A stretch of DNA of 64,000 bases. Origin: Arthrobacter sp. zg-Y238. GTDB taxonomy: Bacteria > Actinomycetota > Actinomycetes > Actinomycetales > Micrococcaceae. Made by a program: the position numbers and the translations under genes. The stretch covers positions 550,066 to 614,065 of the forward strand of contig NZ_JANFLU010000011.1 of NCBI RefSeq assembly GCF_024385525.1, written 5' to 3'. Positions 1 to 9,400 of the stretch are shown piece after piece. Position 1 is the stretch's first letter; every line of letters starts with the position of its first letter. The notes under the pieces were generated by a model. It made no database searches. It worked only from the letters and a program-made list of their open reading frames with translations, and had not been told where the DNA came from.

Positions 1-164
1 AGGCCGATACCGTCCTCACGAAGGACGACTCGGGAGTAGTCACCGCAAAGGCGACGTTCATCTTCAAGAATGTAGCGAACAGCAACGCAGCAAAGAATGC
101 CAGTGCGTCTTTCGACGCCGTGCAGTTCAGGCTTGACCAGATGGCTCCGGGCACCACCAAGTAA
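1..164 (+). CDS. C-terminal part of a SipW-dependent exported (TasA-like) protein, 5' truncated
   Basis: The open frame enters at the window edge (first full codon at base 3) and stops with TAA at 162-164, giving 53 visible residues. The tail contains KATFIFKNVANSNAAKNASA and ends in APGTTK. It looks like the secreted beta-sandwich end of TasA/camelysin-like proteins that accompany SipW signal peptidases. The assignment rests mainly on context: the next gene has a SipW-type signal peptide and sipW itself follows at 834. The N-terminus and signal peptide lie outside the window, so the family call is an inference. Confidence 0.5.
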   Translation, partial: ADTVLTKDDSGVVTAKATFIFKNVANSNAAKNASASFDAVQFRLDQMAPGTTK

Positions 165-251
165 CGCCGGCTAACGCCACCTTGTTCCAATCCCTGGCTG
201 TGCGCGGTGCACACGCTCCGCGCACAGCCTGTTCCCCCCTGAAAGCGGATC

Positions 252-818
252 ATGAAGAGCACAGTGAAAGCGGCAGGTCTGATCCTCTCCGCCGTCGTGC
301 TTGGTCTGATGACGGTCCAGGGAACCTACGCATTATGGAATGCGACGGCAACGTCCACTCCCGGCACCGTCCAGGCCGCAGATTTCAAAATCCTGGTCAA
401 CGGCACGGAAATGACTACAGGCCCTACGGAGATCAAATTCCCCCAGGTCCTCGTCAAGGGCAAAAGCGCGTACGCCCAGATAACCGTTCAGAACGCTGTC
501 AACGTCACTCAGGAATCACCCTTGGCGCTCAAACTGGATGCCTTGGTCTACGCACCGGTTGATAATTTCGGCGGGAACCTTACCGCGAAAACCGCCGTTC
601 TACAGCCTGGCCACACGTGTGAATCGATGCCGGCAAATTCATATGCCGCCGTTTCAGCACCCGCAGCAGCTCACTCAGTGACTCTTCCTCGGCAGGCGGC
701 ACAGACAATCTGCGTCCAGGCAAGCTTGACCGCAAATACCCCCGCTGCCCTGATGGGCAAAGAAATCAAGATCAATACAAACCTCACTGTGGCGCAGGTT
801 GCGCCAGCCGCGAAGTAG
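252..818 (+). CDS. SipW-dependent-type signal peptide-containing exported protein
   Basis: A 188-aa protein with an N-terminal hydrophobic segment (about residues 8-24) followed by TYALWNATATSTPG. This Tyr/Ala-Trp-N/T-x-A pattern marks substrates of SipW-like signal peptidases. The rest is a predicted extracellular domain rich in beta-branched residues with two Cys (in HTCESM and TICVQA). It lies 15 bp upstream of sipW and downstream of another substrate-like gene, so the locus carries substrates and protease together. By analogy with TasA/TapA it could form surface fibres or matrix, but polymerisation is not shown by the sequence. ATG 252 is chosen because it begins directly before the charged n-region MKSTVK. 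Confidence 0.7.
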   Translation: MKSTVKAAGLILSAVVLGLMTVQGTYALWNATATSTPGTVQAADFKILVNGTEMTTGPTEIKFPQVLVKGKSAYAQITVQNAVNVTQESPLALKLDALVYAPVDNFGGNLTAKTAVLQPGHTCESMPANSYAAVSAPAAAHSVTLPRQAAQTICVQASLTANTPAALMGKEIKINTNLTVAQVAPAAK

Positions 819-833
819 TGGATAGGACAAACC

Positions 834-1592
834 ATGAGTGGTCGCAGGAAAGCAGAAGCCCCCGCCAGCCCCCTGGGCTTTCTTGGTGCCGGGCTGAGCT
901 ACGTTGCCCTCTGCCTCGCCGCTTTGGCCGCCCTCGTTTTGGTGGCGGTACCGCTGCTTACCGGATCGCAGACCTACAGCGTCCTGACCAGCTCCATGGC
1001 TCCTAAGTACGCTCCGGGCACCTTCCTGGTGGTCAAGCCTGTCCCCTTCGAAGAACTCCGGGTGGGAGACGTCATCACCTACCAGATCGAGTCCGGCAGC
1101 CCCGCCGTCATCACTCACCGCATTACGGCGATCAGCCCCTCCCAGTCCGGCGAAATCACCTTTATCACCAAGGGAGACAACAACGACGTCGAGGACGACC
1201 TGCCCGTCCGCGAGGTGCAGGTCCGCGGCAAGCTCTTCTACGCCGTGCCGTACGTGGGCTTCGTGGCCAACGCCCTGGGTAACTCCGACCGCGGTGCAGC
1301 TCTCCAGTGGGGCGCCGTTGCCCTGATGGGGTACGGAGTCATCTCCCTGGTCCGCGGCTCACTTGCCAAGCGGCGCGAGAACGGTTCCCAGGACGATTCC
1401 CAAGACCCGTCCCGGAACGGCGACGGCCCGGGCGAAGGCGGCTACGGGGATGACGCCGAGTCCACGGACGACGACCAGCCCGAGTACGCCGACCCGCTGG
1501 AGTACGACGATCCCATCCTCACCGACTGCGACTGTGACACTCCCGCAAGGCACCGCCACTCGATGAGTTACCGAACGCCCGCAGGCGTTTGA
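834..1592 (+). CDS. sipW: Signal peptidase I, SipW (ER-type)
   Basis: A 252-aa membrane protease expected to remove signal peptides from the neighbouring substrates. The N-terminal membrane segment (about 19-43) is followed by SSMAPKYAPG with the nucleophile Ser54. The general base position is His95 (in VITHRIT) rather than Lys, which is the ER-type/SipW signature. GDNND (114-118) is the conserved box that follows. A second hydrophobic stretch lies near 155-180, and an acidic, probably cytoplasmic tail completes the protein. An AGGA precedes the ATG. The stop codon overlaps the next start by one base (TGATG), implying translational coupling. Confidence 0.93.
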   Translation: MSGRRKAEAPASPLGFLGAGLSYVALCLAALAALVLVAVPLLTGSQTYSVLTSSMAPKYAPGTFLVVKPVPFEELRVGDVITYQIESGSPAVITHRITAISPSQSGEITFITKGDNNDVEDDLPVREVQVRGKLFYAVPYVGFVANALGNSDRGAALQWGAVALMGYGVISLVRGSLAKRRENGSQDDSQDPSRNGDGPGEGGYGDDAESTDDDQPEYADPLEYDDPILTDCDCDTPARHRHSMSYRTPAGV

Positions 1593-2560
1593 TGAAAAAA
1601 CCAACCAAGGGGGCCCGGCAGCTGCTGGGAGCGTCCGCCGTGCTCACGCTGGCCGGCACCGTATCCCTCGCTGGTGCCCCGAGCGCCGGGGCAGCTGATA
1701 ATTACCTTGAATTCAGCGCGGACGGCAACCGTTACAGTCCCACCATGCAAGGGCCGCTGTTCGACGAATCCGTGACCTACATTCCCGGAACCGGGCAGGC
1801 CGCTACGGTCTGGATCCGGAACAACAGCGCCGATCCGGCCCGGTTGAGTACCGCTGCCGTCATGGTGCGATCTGATCCCGAGCTGACCGGGTACCTCGGC
1901 CTGGCCGCCGGACCGAATTCATCTCTTTCCGGACGGGTGGCGCTCGGAAGCCCCGGTAGCTGCCTGGACGTACCCGCCACCTGGAACCTGGGCGCAGGGG
2001 AAGAGGTTGCGCTGACCTTCGCCGTCGACATGTCCCTTGACGCCCCCAACTCCACGCGAAACCGGGAGGCGGAATTCGACCTGCTCTTCTACCTCGAGTC
2101 GACGGAGGCCGAACTAGCGGCACGGCCGGCGTGCGACGTTCTCAACGGCGGAACGGATGGCGACATGCCTGGCAACGGCGGACCCGAAGAGAACGGAACC
2201 GCGAACGGCGGATCCGGCATAGGCGGAAGCAACGAACGTCCCCCGGCAGGCGGCGCCCCCTCGGACGCCGGCGGGGCGGCTCCGGTACCGGGCTCACTGG
2301 TTGCCCTGCCCGGCAGCGGCACATCTCCCGGCGGTCCGCAGGCCGTCCCGGCGGGAGCGGTAACGGACCGTCCTGCCGTCCGGACTCCGAACGGCACGGA
2401 TTCGCCGGGCCGGACTGCAGAGCCCCAGGTCTTGGACGCCCGGGTCCAGAGCACGGTGGAACCGGTGATCCGGTCACTGTCCGGTACGCTCCTGATAGCA
2501 ATGTCGGTGGCCTTCACGGCGGCCGTGGTTCTTCGGGTCTGGAGTAGAAGATATGTGTGA
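1592..2560 (+). CDS. Secreted, C-terminally membrane-anchored protein of the sipW locus
   Basis: A 322-aa protein with a classical Sec signal peptide (MKKPTKGARQLLGASAVL, then an APSAGA-type cleavage site near residue 35). An extracellular domain of about 150 residues follows with Cys in GSCLDV and PACDVL. A long Gly/Pro/Asn-rich linker (about 185-280) and one C-terminal membrane segment (about 298-315) ending in WSRRYV complete it. There is no LPXTG motif, so anchoring is by the membrane helix. ATG 1592 is preferred over the in-frame TTG at 1589 because it overlaps the sipW stop as TGATG. Function is unknown; similarly placed proteins occur downstream of actinobacterial sipW genes and may hold or organise exported subunits. 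Confidence 0.75.
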   Translation: MKKPTKGARQLLGASAVLTLAGTVSLAGAPSAGAADNYLEFSADGNRYSPTMQGPLFDESVTYIPGTGQAATVWIRNNSADPARLSTAAVMVRSDPELTGYLGLAAGPNSSLSGRVALGSPGSCLDVPATWNLGAGEEVALTFAVDMSLDAPNSTRNREAEFDLLFYLESTEAELAARPACDVLNGGTDGDMPGNGGPEENGTANGGSGIGGSNERPPAGGAPSDAGGAAPVPGSLVALPGSGTSPGGPQAVPAGAVTDRPAVRTPNGTDSPGRTAEPQVLDARVQSTVEPVIRSLSGTLLIAMSVAFTAAVVLRVWSRRYV

Positions 2561-3152
2561 CAAGCAGTTGGGGGCTGCTCCTGAGGCGGGAACTGAGCCG
2601 GTGAAGGGTTCCGGTTGGTTTGCTCGTCTGCGCGCCCAGCCGGGCTTCCGCGCGGCAGCGGTGGCCTTCGTTCTGACCGTGATCCTGGGCGTCGGCGGGC
2701 CGGCGGCGTATGCCTACTGGACCCAGTCGACCGCGGTGACCGTTACCGGGACAACTGCACCTCCAGTGACTCCTGTTCCTAAGGGCGTCAAATGCCAGCC
2801 CTCTCCGGTCCGGATCACCTGGCCGGCTGCCGCAGGCGCCGATCCGGAGGTCCGCTACATCGTGTCGCTTAACGCGGAGGCCGTGGGCCTTTCTGCTGTT
2901 TACGCCCTACCCGCGGGCACCACGACCATTGATCCCTGGACGGTGTACGCCGCGCACACCGGCGGTGCGGCTCCCCGTTCGATGAGTACAACAATCAAGG
3001 TGACGGCCACCGTACGCTCGGCCATTGTTCAGCCGTACGTTTCCGCCTCGATGGTCAAAGTTGCGGACACCGATTTACGGTATGTATCAGCTCCGAGCGA
3101 GACCGTGAAAATGAATGTTGCGGTGTCGACGCTGAGCCTCACCTGCGGCTAG
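2553..3152 (+). CDS. SipW-type signal-containing exported or membrane protein
   Basis: A 199-aa protein with a cytoplasmic lead of about 33 residues, a hydrophobic segment (about 34-52) and then AAYAYWTQSTAVTVTGTTA. This is the same Tyr-x-Trp pattern after the membrane segment as in the gene at 252, so it is another likely SipW client. A Pro-rich hinge and an extracellular beta-type domain with Cys residues (GVKCQP and the C-terminal LTCG) follow. Its ATG overlaps the previous gene by 8 bp, making it the last gene of the locus. It ends 4 bp from the convergent nhaA gene and I see no hairpin terminator between them. Confidence 0.7.
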   Translation: MCDKQLGAAPEAGTEPVKGSGWFARLRAQPGFRAAAVAFVLTVILGVGGPAAYAYWTQSTAVTVTGTTAPPVTPVPKGVKCQPSPVRITWPAAAGADPEVRYIVSLNAEAVGLSAVYALPAGTTTIDPWTVYAAHTGGAAPRSMSTTIKVTATVRSAIVQPYVSASMVKVADTDLRYVSAPSETVKMNVAVSTLSLTCG

Positions 3153-3156
3153 GCCC

Positions 3157-4524
3157 CTAACGCCCCTCCCCGTCCTGATAGACATCGGGAATGCCGTCCT
3201 GGTCATCGTCGCGCCGGTCCTCCGCCTCGATCAGGCGGTAGCGCCGGTTCCGAGCCGTCAGCAGGGCTGAAGCCAGCAGGGCCGACAACACCGAGGCCAC
3301 GAGGATGCCGACCTTCGCGTCGTCGTTGTGCAGCGAACCGACCTCGAAGCTCAGGTCATTGACCAGCAGGGAAACGGTGAAGCCGATCCCGCCCAGAATG
3401 CCGATTCCTGCCAGATCAATCCAGCGCACATCCGCGTCAAGCTTTGCGCGCGTGCCTGTGGTCACGGCCCAGGTGGTGAACAGGATGCCGATGGGCTTAC
3501 CGACAACGAGGCCCAGGATGATTCCGATCGCCACCGGGTCCGTAACCGCAGCACCCATGCCGCTCCAGCCGCCCAGGGCCACGCCGGCGGAAAAGAAGGC
3601 GAAGATCGGAACGGCAAAGCCCGTGGAGACAGGCCGGAAACGGTGCTCAAAGATCTCAGAGAGGCCGGGGGCCTCCGGGTTGGCGGGCAGTTTCTGCCGG
3701 TCCGGACCGCGGCGCAGCACCGGAACCGCAAAGCCCAGCAGCACCCCCGCCACGGTGGCGTGGACGCCGGAGGCATGCATCAGCGCCCAAACGGCGATAC
3801 CAAGGGGCAGCAGGATCACCCAGGCGGCCCAGGCGCGGGTGCCGAAGAAGCGCGGGACACGCTGGACCAGCAACGTGAACGCGGCCAGCGGCAGCAGCAT
3901 CCACAGCAGGTAGCCCGGGTGCACGTCTTCGGAGTAGAAGAAGGCAATGATGGCGATGGCGATGAGGTCATCCACCACAGCGAGGGTCAGCAGGAAGATG
4001 CGCAGCGCGCTGGGCAGGTGCGAACTGATGACCGCCAGGACGGCCAGGGCGAAGGCAATATCGGTGGCGGTGGGGATGGCCCAGCCGCGCAGGCCGTCCG
4101 AACCGGCAATAAGGTTGACGGCTACGTAGACAAGGGCGGGGACAATGACACCGCCCACCGCGGCCGCGATGGGTACGATCGCCTGCTTCAGGTCCCTCAG
4201 GTCACCGGCAATGAATTCCTTCTTCAGCTCCAGGCCGACCAGGAAGAAGAAGATGGCCAGCAGCCCGTCGGCCGCCCAGGCGCCGATGCTCAGCTTGAGG
4301 TGCCACGGCTCGTAACCGAATTCAAAGTCGCGCACGGCGAAGTAAGTGTCTGCAGCCGGAGAGTTCGCCCAAATAAGGGCAGCCACCGTAGCGATCAGCA
4401 GCAGAATGCCGCCCACGGTTTCCTTGCGGAGAATCTCGCTGATGCGAAGCGTTTCGCCGTAGCTGCCCCTGCTCAGAACAGTGCGTGCGCCGCTGGGCTT
4501 GGGGGAGGAGGGATCAGAGGCCAT
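3157..4524 (-). CDS. nhaA: Na+/H+ antiporter NhaA
   Basis: A 455-aa integral membrane protein that exchanges cytoplasmic Na+ (Li+) for external H+. Family hallmarks are [19 protein letters not shown] near the N-terminus, [13 protein letters not shown], the unwound-helix region [19 protein letters not shown], and [11 protein letters not shown] with the paired Asp residues (near residue 184) that carry the ions. The C-terminal cytoplasmic tail is short and acidic ([10 protein letters not shown]). AGGA stands a few bases before ATG 4524. It is transcribed alone and converges with the sipW locus. Confidence 0.95.
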   Translation of the reverse strand: MASDPSSPKPSGARTVLSRGSYGETLRISEILRKETVGGILLLIATVAALIWANSPAADTYFAVRDFEFGYEPWHLKLSIGAWAADGLLAIFFFLVGLELKKEFIAGDLRDLKQAIVPIAAAVGGVIVPALVYVAVNLIAGSDGLRGWAIPTATDIAFALAVLAVISSHLPSALRIFLLTLAVVDDLIAIAIIAFFYSEDVHPGYLLWMLLPLAAFTLLVQRVPRFFGTRAWAAWVILLPLGIAVWALMHASGVHATVAGVLLGFAVPVLRRGPDRQKLPANPEAPGLSEIFEHRFRPVSTGFAVPIFAFFSAGVALGGWSGMGAAVTDPVAIGIILGLVVGKPIGILFTTWAVTTGTRAKLDADVRWIDLAGIGILGGIGFTVSLLVNDLSFEVGSLHNDDAKVGILVASVLSALLASALLTARNRRYRLIEAEDRRDDDQDGIPDVYQDGEGR

Positions 4525-4647
4525 GAAGGATTCCTATCAAATTCGGGTACGGCAAAGTTATTGCCGACCAGACTTCCCGGCGCACCGTGTACCAGTCTAA
4601 CTGCATCAGGCTGGCAGCGTGTGATGCAGGCCGCCCCGGCAGCAGAA

Positions 4648-4673
4648 CGCCCCGGCAGGAAACTGCCGGGGCG
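4648..4673 (-). terminator. Hairpin terminator after the SCO4848-like gene
   Basis: A perfect 11-bp stem CGCCCCGGCAG / CTGCCGGGGCG with a GAAA tetraloop lies 17 bp beyond the stop of the minus-strand gene at 4691-4912. The tail on the minus strand (TTCTGCTG) is only mildly T-rich. It separates that gene from nhaA. Confidence 0.65.
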
Positions 4674-4690
4674 TGCGTCACCAGGGGTGT

Positions 4691-4912
4691 TCAGCCGATC
4701 AGGCCGCGGACACCGATAACGAGGGTGGCCAGTCCGAAGACCATGGCCGTGCTGATCTTCATGAGATTCGTGGTCATGTACCGGGTGGGCGCACCCTTGT
4801 CGTCCCGAGCCTCCGGGGACTTCAGGACGTTCCGCAGATACGGCGGCCAGACGATGAGGGACCAGAGGCCGGCAATCACCAGGACCAGTGCGAGGGGAGT
4901 GGAGAGGACCAT
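4691..4912 (-). CDS. SCO4848-family small membrane protein
   Basis: A 73-aa protein with two predicted membrane helices (about 7-24 and 50-70). The intervening loop contains WPPYLRNVLKSPEARDDKGAP. The layout W-x-x-W/VWP ... D-x-x-G-x-P-T-x-Y ... helix matches the actinobacterial SCO4848 family, whose role is unknown. It starts 3 bp after the stop of the DUF2505 gene, so the two form an operon, and a strong hairpin follows it. Confidence 0.7.
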   Translation of the reverse strand: MVLSTPLALVLVIAGLWSLIVWPPYLRNVLKSPEARDDKGAPTRYMTTNLMKISTAMVFGLATLVIGVRGLIG

Positions 4913-4915
4913 GGG

Positions 4916-5419
4916 TTAGCTCTTCCGGCTTTCAATCCACTTGCCGGCCTGGCCCGCCTGGATCGTGAGGGCCTTGCCGATCATCGGTTCGGCGGCTTTG
5001 GCGATCTTGTCGCCCAGGAACGGAATGCTGGAGGCCACCTTGCCGTCAACATCGACGCGGGTGCCCTCGGGGGTGCTGACCAGCCGCTGCACGGCGTTGA
5101 CCTTCAGCGGCACCCCGCCCACGGACAGTTCCACGGCAGCTTCACGGGATCCGTCGGCAGCCGGTGCGGCCCACTGCTCTTTCTGGGTCACGGTCAGGGT
5201 GGCACCCACAAACTTCTTCGCCATGTCCGGCAACCGGTCTGTGGGCATCGTCCGCACAGCGGTGAGGACAAATGCCCCGGCGGTGTCACCGTCCACGGAA
5301 GCGGAAACCAGGGAGCCGCCCACGTGCTCGCTCATGCTGCGCAGGAACCCCTCGTCGGCGAACGTGTCCGTCACGGTCCGTACGTCGTAGGGCAGGATAG
5401 TTGATGCGTTCAGGGCCAT
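4916..5419 (-). CDS. DUF2505 domain-containing protein
   Basis: A 167-aa soluble protein, MALNASTILPYDVRTVTDTF..., matching the DUF2505 family. That family has a START/SRPBCC-like profile and consists of one domain; its ligand is unknown. Start 5419 is chosen because GGAGG lies 7 bp upstream (CGGAGGACCTATG). The open frame extends further upstream to 5485 but without a comparable binding site. The SCO4848-like gene follows after 3 bp and is almost certainly co-transcribed. Confidence 0.75.
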   Translation of the reverse strand: MALNASTILPYDVRTVTDTFADEGFLRSMSEHVGGSLVSASVDGDTAGAFVLTAVRTMPTDRLPDMAKKFVGATLTVTQKEQWAAPAADGSREAAVELSVGGVPLKVNAVQRLVSTPEGTRVDVDGKVASSIPFLGDKIAKAAEPMIGKALTIQAGQAGKWIESRKS

Positions 5420-5546
5420 AGGTCCTCCGTAAGGTGAGCGGTATTGCCGGATTCCGCGGGCTCGTACAGCCCGCCGGCCAGCCAACCCTCATCCTAAACC
5501 GCACGCACAGCTGCCCCGAAACCGGGGCCGGGGAGTCCCGGACGGG

Positions 5547-6212
5547 TCAGGGCACCAGATTGATGCAACCTACCGGGTCTCCCGCCGCCCCGCCCTGCCC
5601 CGCATCGAGGATGAGGAGGGACTCGGCGTCGTCGTCCGCCAGCGTCCACTGAACCGTGGTGCTCGCGGTGGCGTTTCCCGCCGCGTCGGTAGTGAAGTCC
5701 AGGGCGAGGCCGCCGGAGCCGCTCTCGTACTCCGCGCCGGAGTCCGCTGGATCTGCTCCGCAGCCGTCCTCATGCAGCCGGGCGCTGTAGGTGGTGTTGG
5801 CAGCGAAGCTCTGCGCCTGGAGCTGCACAGTGGTGTCCTCCTGGCTTTCCTCCACGCTGACAATGGCGACGGAGTCATCCGGGATCAGGGCAGTGCTGTA
5901 GGTGGTCGCGACGGCGTCGTCGCAGTACGGGCCGAAGGTCCCCTCGATGATCCCGCCCGGCGTCGGGGACGCAGTGAATTTTCCGCAGCGATCGGGGTTG
6001 GCAGTGATGCCGGGAACGCCGGCGGCCTGGCAGTTTTCTCCGCTGGCGTTCGGGGAACCGGTGCCGCAGGGCGAAGGGCTGGAAGACGAAGCTGACGAAG
6101 TGGAACCTTCGGGATCGTTGTAGCCGTCGCCGTCGGGGTTGCCCGCGCAGCCGGTGAAGGCCAGCGCGAAGACCGCGCATCCCGTGGCCAGAAGGGTCGC
6201 TTTGCGTGCCAT
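5547..6212 (-). CDS. Secreted lipoprotein with a SodC-like C-terminal half
   Basis: A 221-aa protein. ATG 6212 has AAGGA 8 bp upstream, followed by MARKATLL, a hydrophobic core and the lipobox FTGC, with lipidated Cys near residue 22. A Ser/Pro-rich linker with several Cys follows. The C-terminal part (about 95-221) contains YSARLHEDGCGADPADSG and later LILDAGQGG. This loosely resembles Cu/Zn superoxide dismutase-like actinobacterial proteins, but only one His of the usual HxH pair is present and other metal ligands are not evident. I infer a non-enzymatic SodC-like fold with low certainty. Membrane attachment is well supported. Confidence 0.6.
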   Translation of the reverse strand: MARKATLLATGCAVFALAFTGCAGNPDGDGYNDPEGSTSSASSSSPSPCGTGSPNASGENCQAAGVPGITANPDRCGKFTASPTPGGIIEGTFGPYCDDAVATTYSTALIPDDSVAIVSVEESQEDTTVQLQAQSFAANTTYSARLHEDGCGADPADSGAEYESGSGGLALDFTTDAAGNATASTTVQWTLADDDAESLLILDAGQGGAAGDPVGCINLVP

Positions 6213-6490
6213 GGGGCAATCCTTACGTTGTCGAAAGGCGAATCCGGCGAATGGGAGACAGCCGTCTTCGGGTGGCCCGTGCTTTTCCAGCGTGGCAGGC
6301 GCCCCGGGGAAAATCCAGATCCAGCGGCGCTGCAGGCGGGTGTAACGGCTTCCCGGCTTTCGTGCGTTTTCCGCTCTCAGCGCGAGCGCCGGACCGCTGT
6401 CCCGGCAGCAGGTAATGTGGAAGAAAACCCCGGGGTTCCGTTTGTGGACTTCGGGTATTTGCGTTGCCATCATGAAGGAGAAAACACCCC

Positions 6491-9400
6491 ATGAGCCTGA
6501 ACGGACTGCGTGCCGCCCTCGCTGAGGACCCCTCGTACGCAAGGGTGCGGACCCTCTCCTCCCGGCCGCCCGCAGGCCGCAGCGAAGACCTGCAGATCGG
6601 GGCTCCGCAGGGCATGCGTGCTGCCCTGCTGGCTGAAATCGTGGACGGGCTGGCCGCGGCGGGAACCGGCGACGGCATTCCGCCGGTGGTGCTGGCCATG
6701 ACGGCGACGGGACGCGAGGCGGAGGACCTGGCGGCCGCCCTGCGCAGCTATCTTCCCCTGGCCGGCATCGAAGAATTCCCCAGCTGGGAAACCCTGCCGC
6801 ACGAGCGGCTCTCCCCGCGCTCGGATACCGTCGGACGGCGCCTGTCGGTGCTCCGCCGTCTGGCGCACCCGGAAACCGCTCCGGTGCAGATTGTGGTTGC
6901 CCCGGTGCGCGCCGTGGTCCAGCCGCTGGTTGCCGGACTGGGCGAACTCAAGCCGGTGGCGCTGAAGGTCGGCCAGGAACAGCCCTTCGACTCCGTGGTG
7001 CAGGCGCTGTCAGAGGCCGCCTATGCGCGGGTGGACATGGTCTCCCACCGCGGCGAATTCGCCGTTCGAGGCGGCATCCTTGACGTTTTCCCGCCCACCG
7101 AGGACCACCCCATCCGCATCGACTTCTTCGGCGACGAAGTGGATTCCATGCGCTGGTTCGCGGTCGCAGACCAGCGGACCCTCACCGGGGAGCACATCAC
7201 CCACCCCTCCGAGCTCTACGCCCCGCCCTGCCGCGAAATCCTGATCACGCCGTCGGTGATGAGCCGCGCCGCCAAGCTCAAGGACCAGATGCCGGCAGCC
7301 TCGGACATGCTGGAAAAGATTGCCGGCGGCATTGCCGTGGAAGGCATGGAATCCCTGGCTCCGGTACTGGTGGACTCCATGGTCCCGCTGATGGGCGAGC
7401 TGCCCCGTGGATCCATTGCCGTGGTCATCGAGCCGGAGAAGGTCCGGGCCCGTGCCCACGACCTCGCCGCCACCAACGAGGAGTTCCTGGCCGCAGCCTG
7501 GGCCACGGCGTCCGACGGCGGTGCGGCGCCCCTGGACCTTTCCGCCGGGCTGGCCTCGGACCTGGACGCCGCAAGCTTCCGTTCCCTGGCTGATACGCGC
7601 ACTGCCGCGCACGCCAATGACGTGGCCTGGTGGTCCATCACGTCCTTCAACCCCGACGACGAAACCGTCCTGGACATCGACACCCTGACCATCAATGCCC
7701 GTGAACCGCGCGGCTACCGGGGCGACGTAGCGGAAATGATGGAGTTCATCGGCAGCCGTGTCCGGGACGCCTGGCGCGTGGTGGTGGTGACCGAGGGGCC
7801 GGGTCCGGCCTCCCGCCTGGCCGAACTGTTCCGGGAGAACGACATTCCCGCAGCGCTGGTGGAATCCCTGGACGAGGAACCGCGCCCCGGCGTCATCGCC
7901 ATCACCACGGCCAGCGCCGGCCGGGGGTATGTCTTTGACACCCTCAAGACCGGCCTGCTGACCGAAGCGGACCTGCTCGGCCGAGCCAGCACCTACTCCA
8001 CCCGCGACATGCGCAAGATGCCCTCCAAGCGGCGCAACGCCGTCGACCCCCTGCAGCTGCAGGAGGGCGACTTCGTGGTGCACGAGCAGCACGGCGTGGG
8101 CAAGTTCATTGAACTCATCCAGCGCGCCACCGGTGCCGGCACCAACAAGACAGTGCGCGAGTACATGGTGCTTGAATACGCGTCCTCCAAGCGCGGGGCG
8201 CCGGGGGACCGGCTGTTCGTCCCCACCGACCAGCTGGACCAGATCACCCGGTACGTGGGCGGTGAAACCCCTGTCCTGTCCAAGATGGGCGGCTCCGACT
8301 GGGCCAAGACCAAGAGCCGGGCACGCAAGGCGGTCAAGGAGATCGCCGGGGAGCTGATCCGGCTCTACTCCGCCCGGATGGCGTCCAAGGGCCATGCCTT
8401 CGCAGCGGACACCCCGTGGCAGCGTGAACTTGAGGAAGCCTTCCCCTATGTCGAGACCCCGGATCAGCTGACCACTATCAACGAGGTCAAGGCGGACATG
8501 GAGCGGGAAGTGCCCATGGACCGGCTGGTCTCCGGCGATGTGGGCTACGGCAAAACCGAGATCGCGGTGCGTGCAGCGTTCAAGGCCGTGCAGGACGGCA
8601 AGCAGGTAGCAGTGCTGGTGCCCACCACCCTGCTGGCCCAGCAGCATATGGAGACCTTCGCCGAACGCTTCTCCGGCTTCCCGGTCCGGGTGGATTCGCT
8701 CTCGCGCTTCCAGACCGCCAAGCAGGCCAAGGCAACCATCGAGGACGTCAAAACCGGCTCGGTCGACGTCGTCATCGGCACCCACCGCCTGCTGTCCCAG
8801 GAGGTCCAGTTCAAGGACCTGGGCCTGGTGATCGTGGATGAGGAGCAGCGCTTCGGCGTCGAACACAAGGAAGCGCTGAAGAAGATGCGCACCAACGTGG
8901 ACGTGCTGGCCATGAGCGCCACCCCGATTCCCCGCACCTTGGAAATGTCCCTCACTGGAATCCGTGAGACGTCCACCCTGGCCACCCCGCCGGAGGAACG
9001 CCATCCGGTGCTCACCTATGTGGGTCCGTACACGGACAAGCAGGCCTCCGCCGCCATCCGCCGTGAACTCATGCGCGAGGGCCAGGTGTTCTTTGTCCAC
9101 AACCGGGTGTCCTCGATTGACCGGACAGCCGCGCATCTGCGGGAACTCGTGCCGGAGGCGCGGATCGCCGTCGCCCACGGCCAGATGAGCGAGTCCAAGC
9201 TTGAGCAGATCATCGTGGATTTCTGGGAGAAGCGCTTCGACGTGCTGGTTTGCACCACCATCATCGAAACGGGCCTGGACATCTCCAATGCCAACACCCT
9301 GATCGTGGACCGTGCGGACCATTTCGGGCTTTCACAGCTGCACCAGCTGCGCGGCCGGGTGGGCCGCGGCCGGGAGCGGGCGTACGCCTACTTCCTGTAC

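Noticed and set aside
1592..2560. Sortase substrate: LPGSG occurs in the linker region of the anchored protein.
   Set aside because: The motif is not LPXTG and lies far before the C-terminal membrane helix, so the usual sorting signal order is absent.
7010..9322. A 770-codon open frame on the minus strand inside mfd.
   Set aside because: It mirrors mfd codons, has no domain or ribosome-binding site, and mfd motifs on the plus strand are unambiguous.
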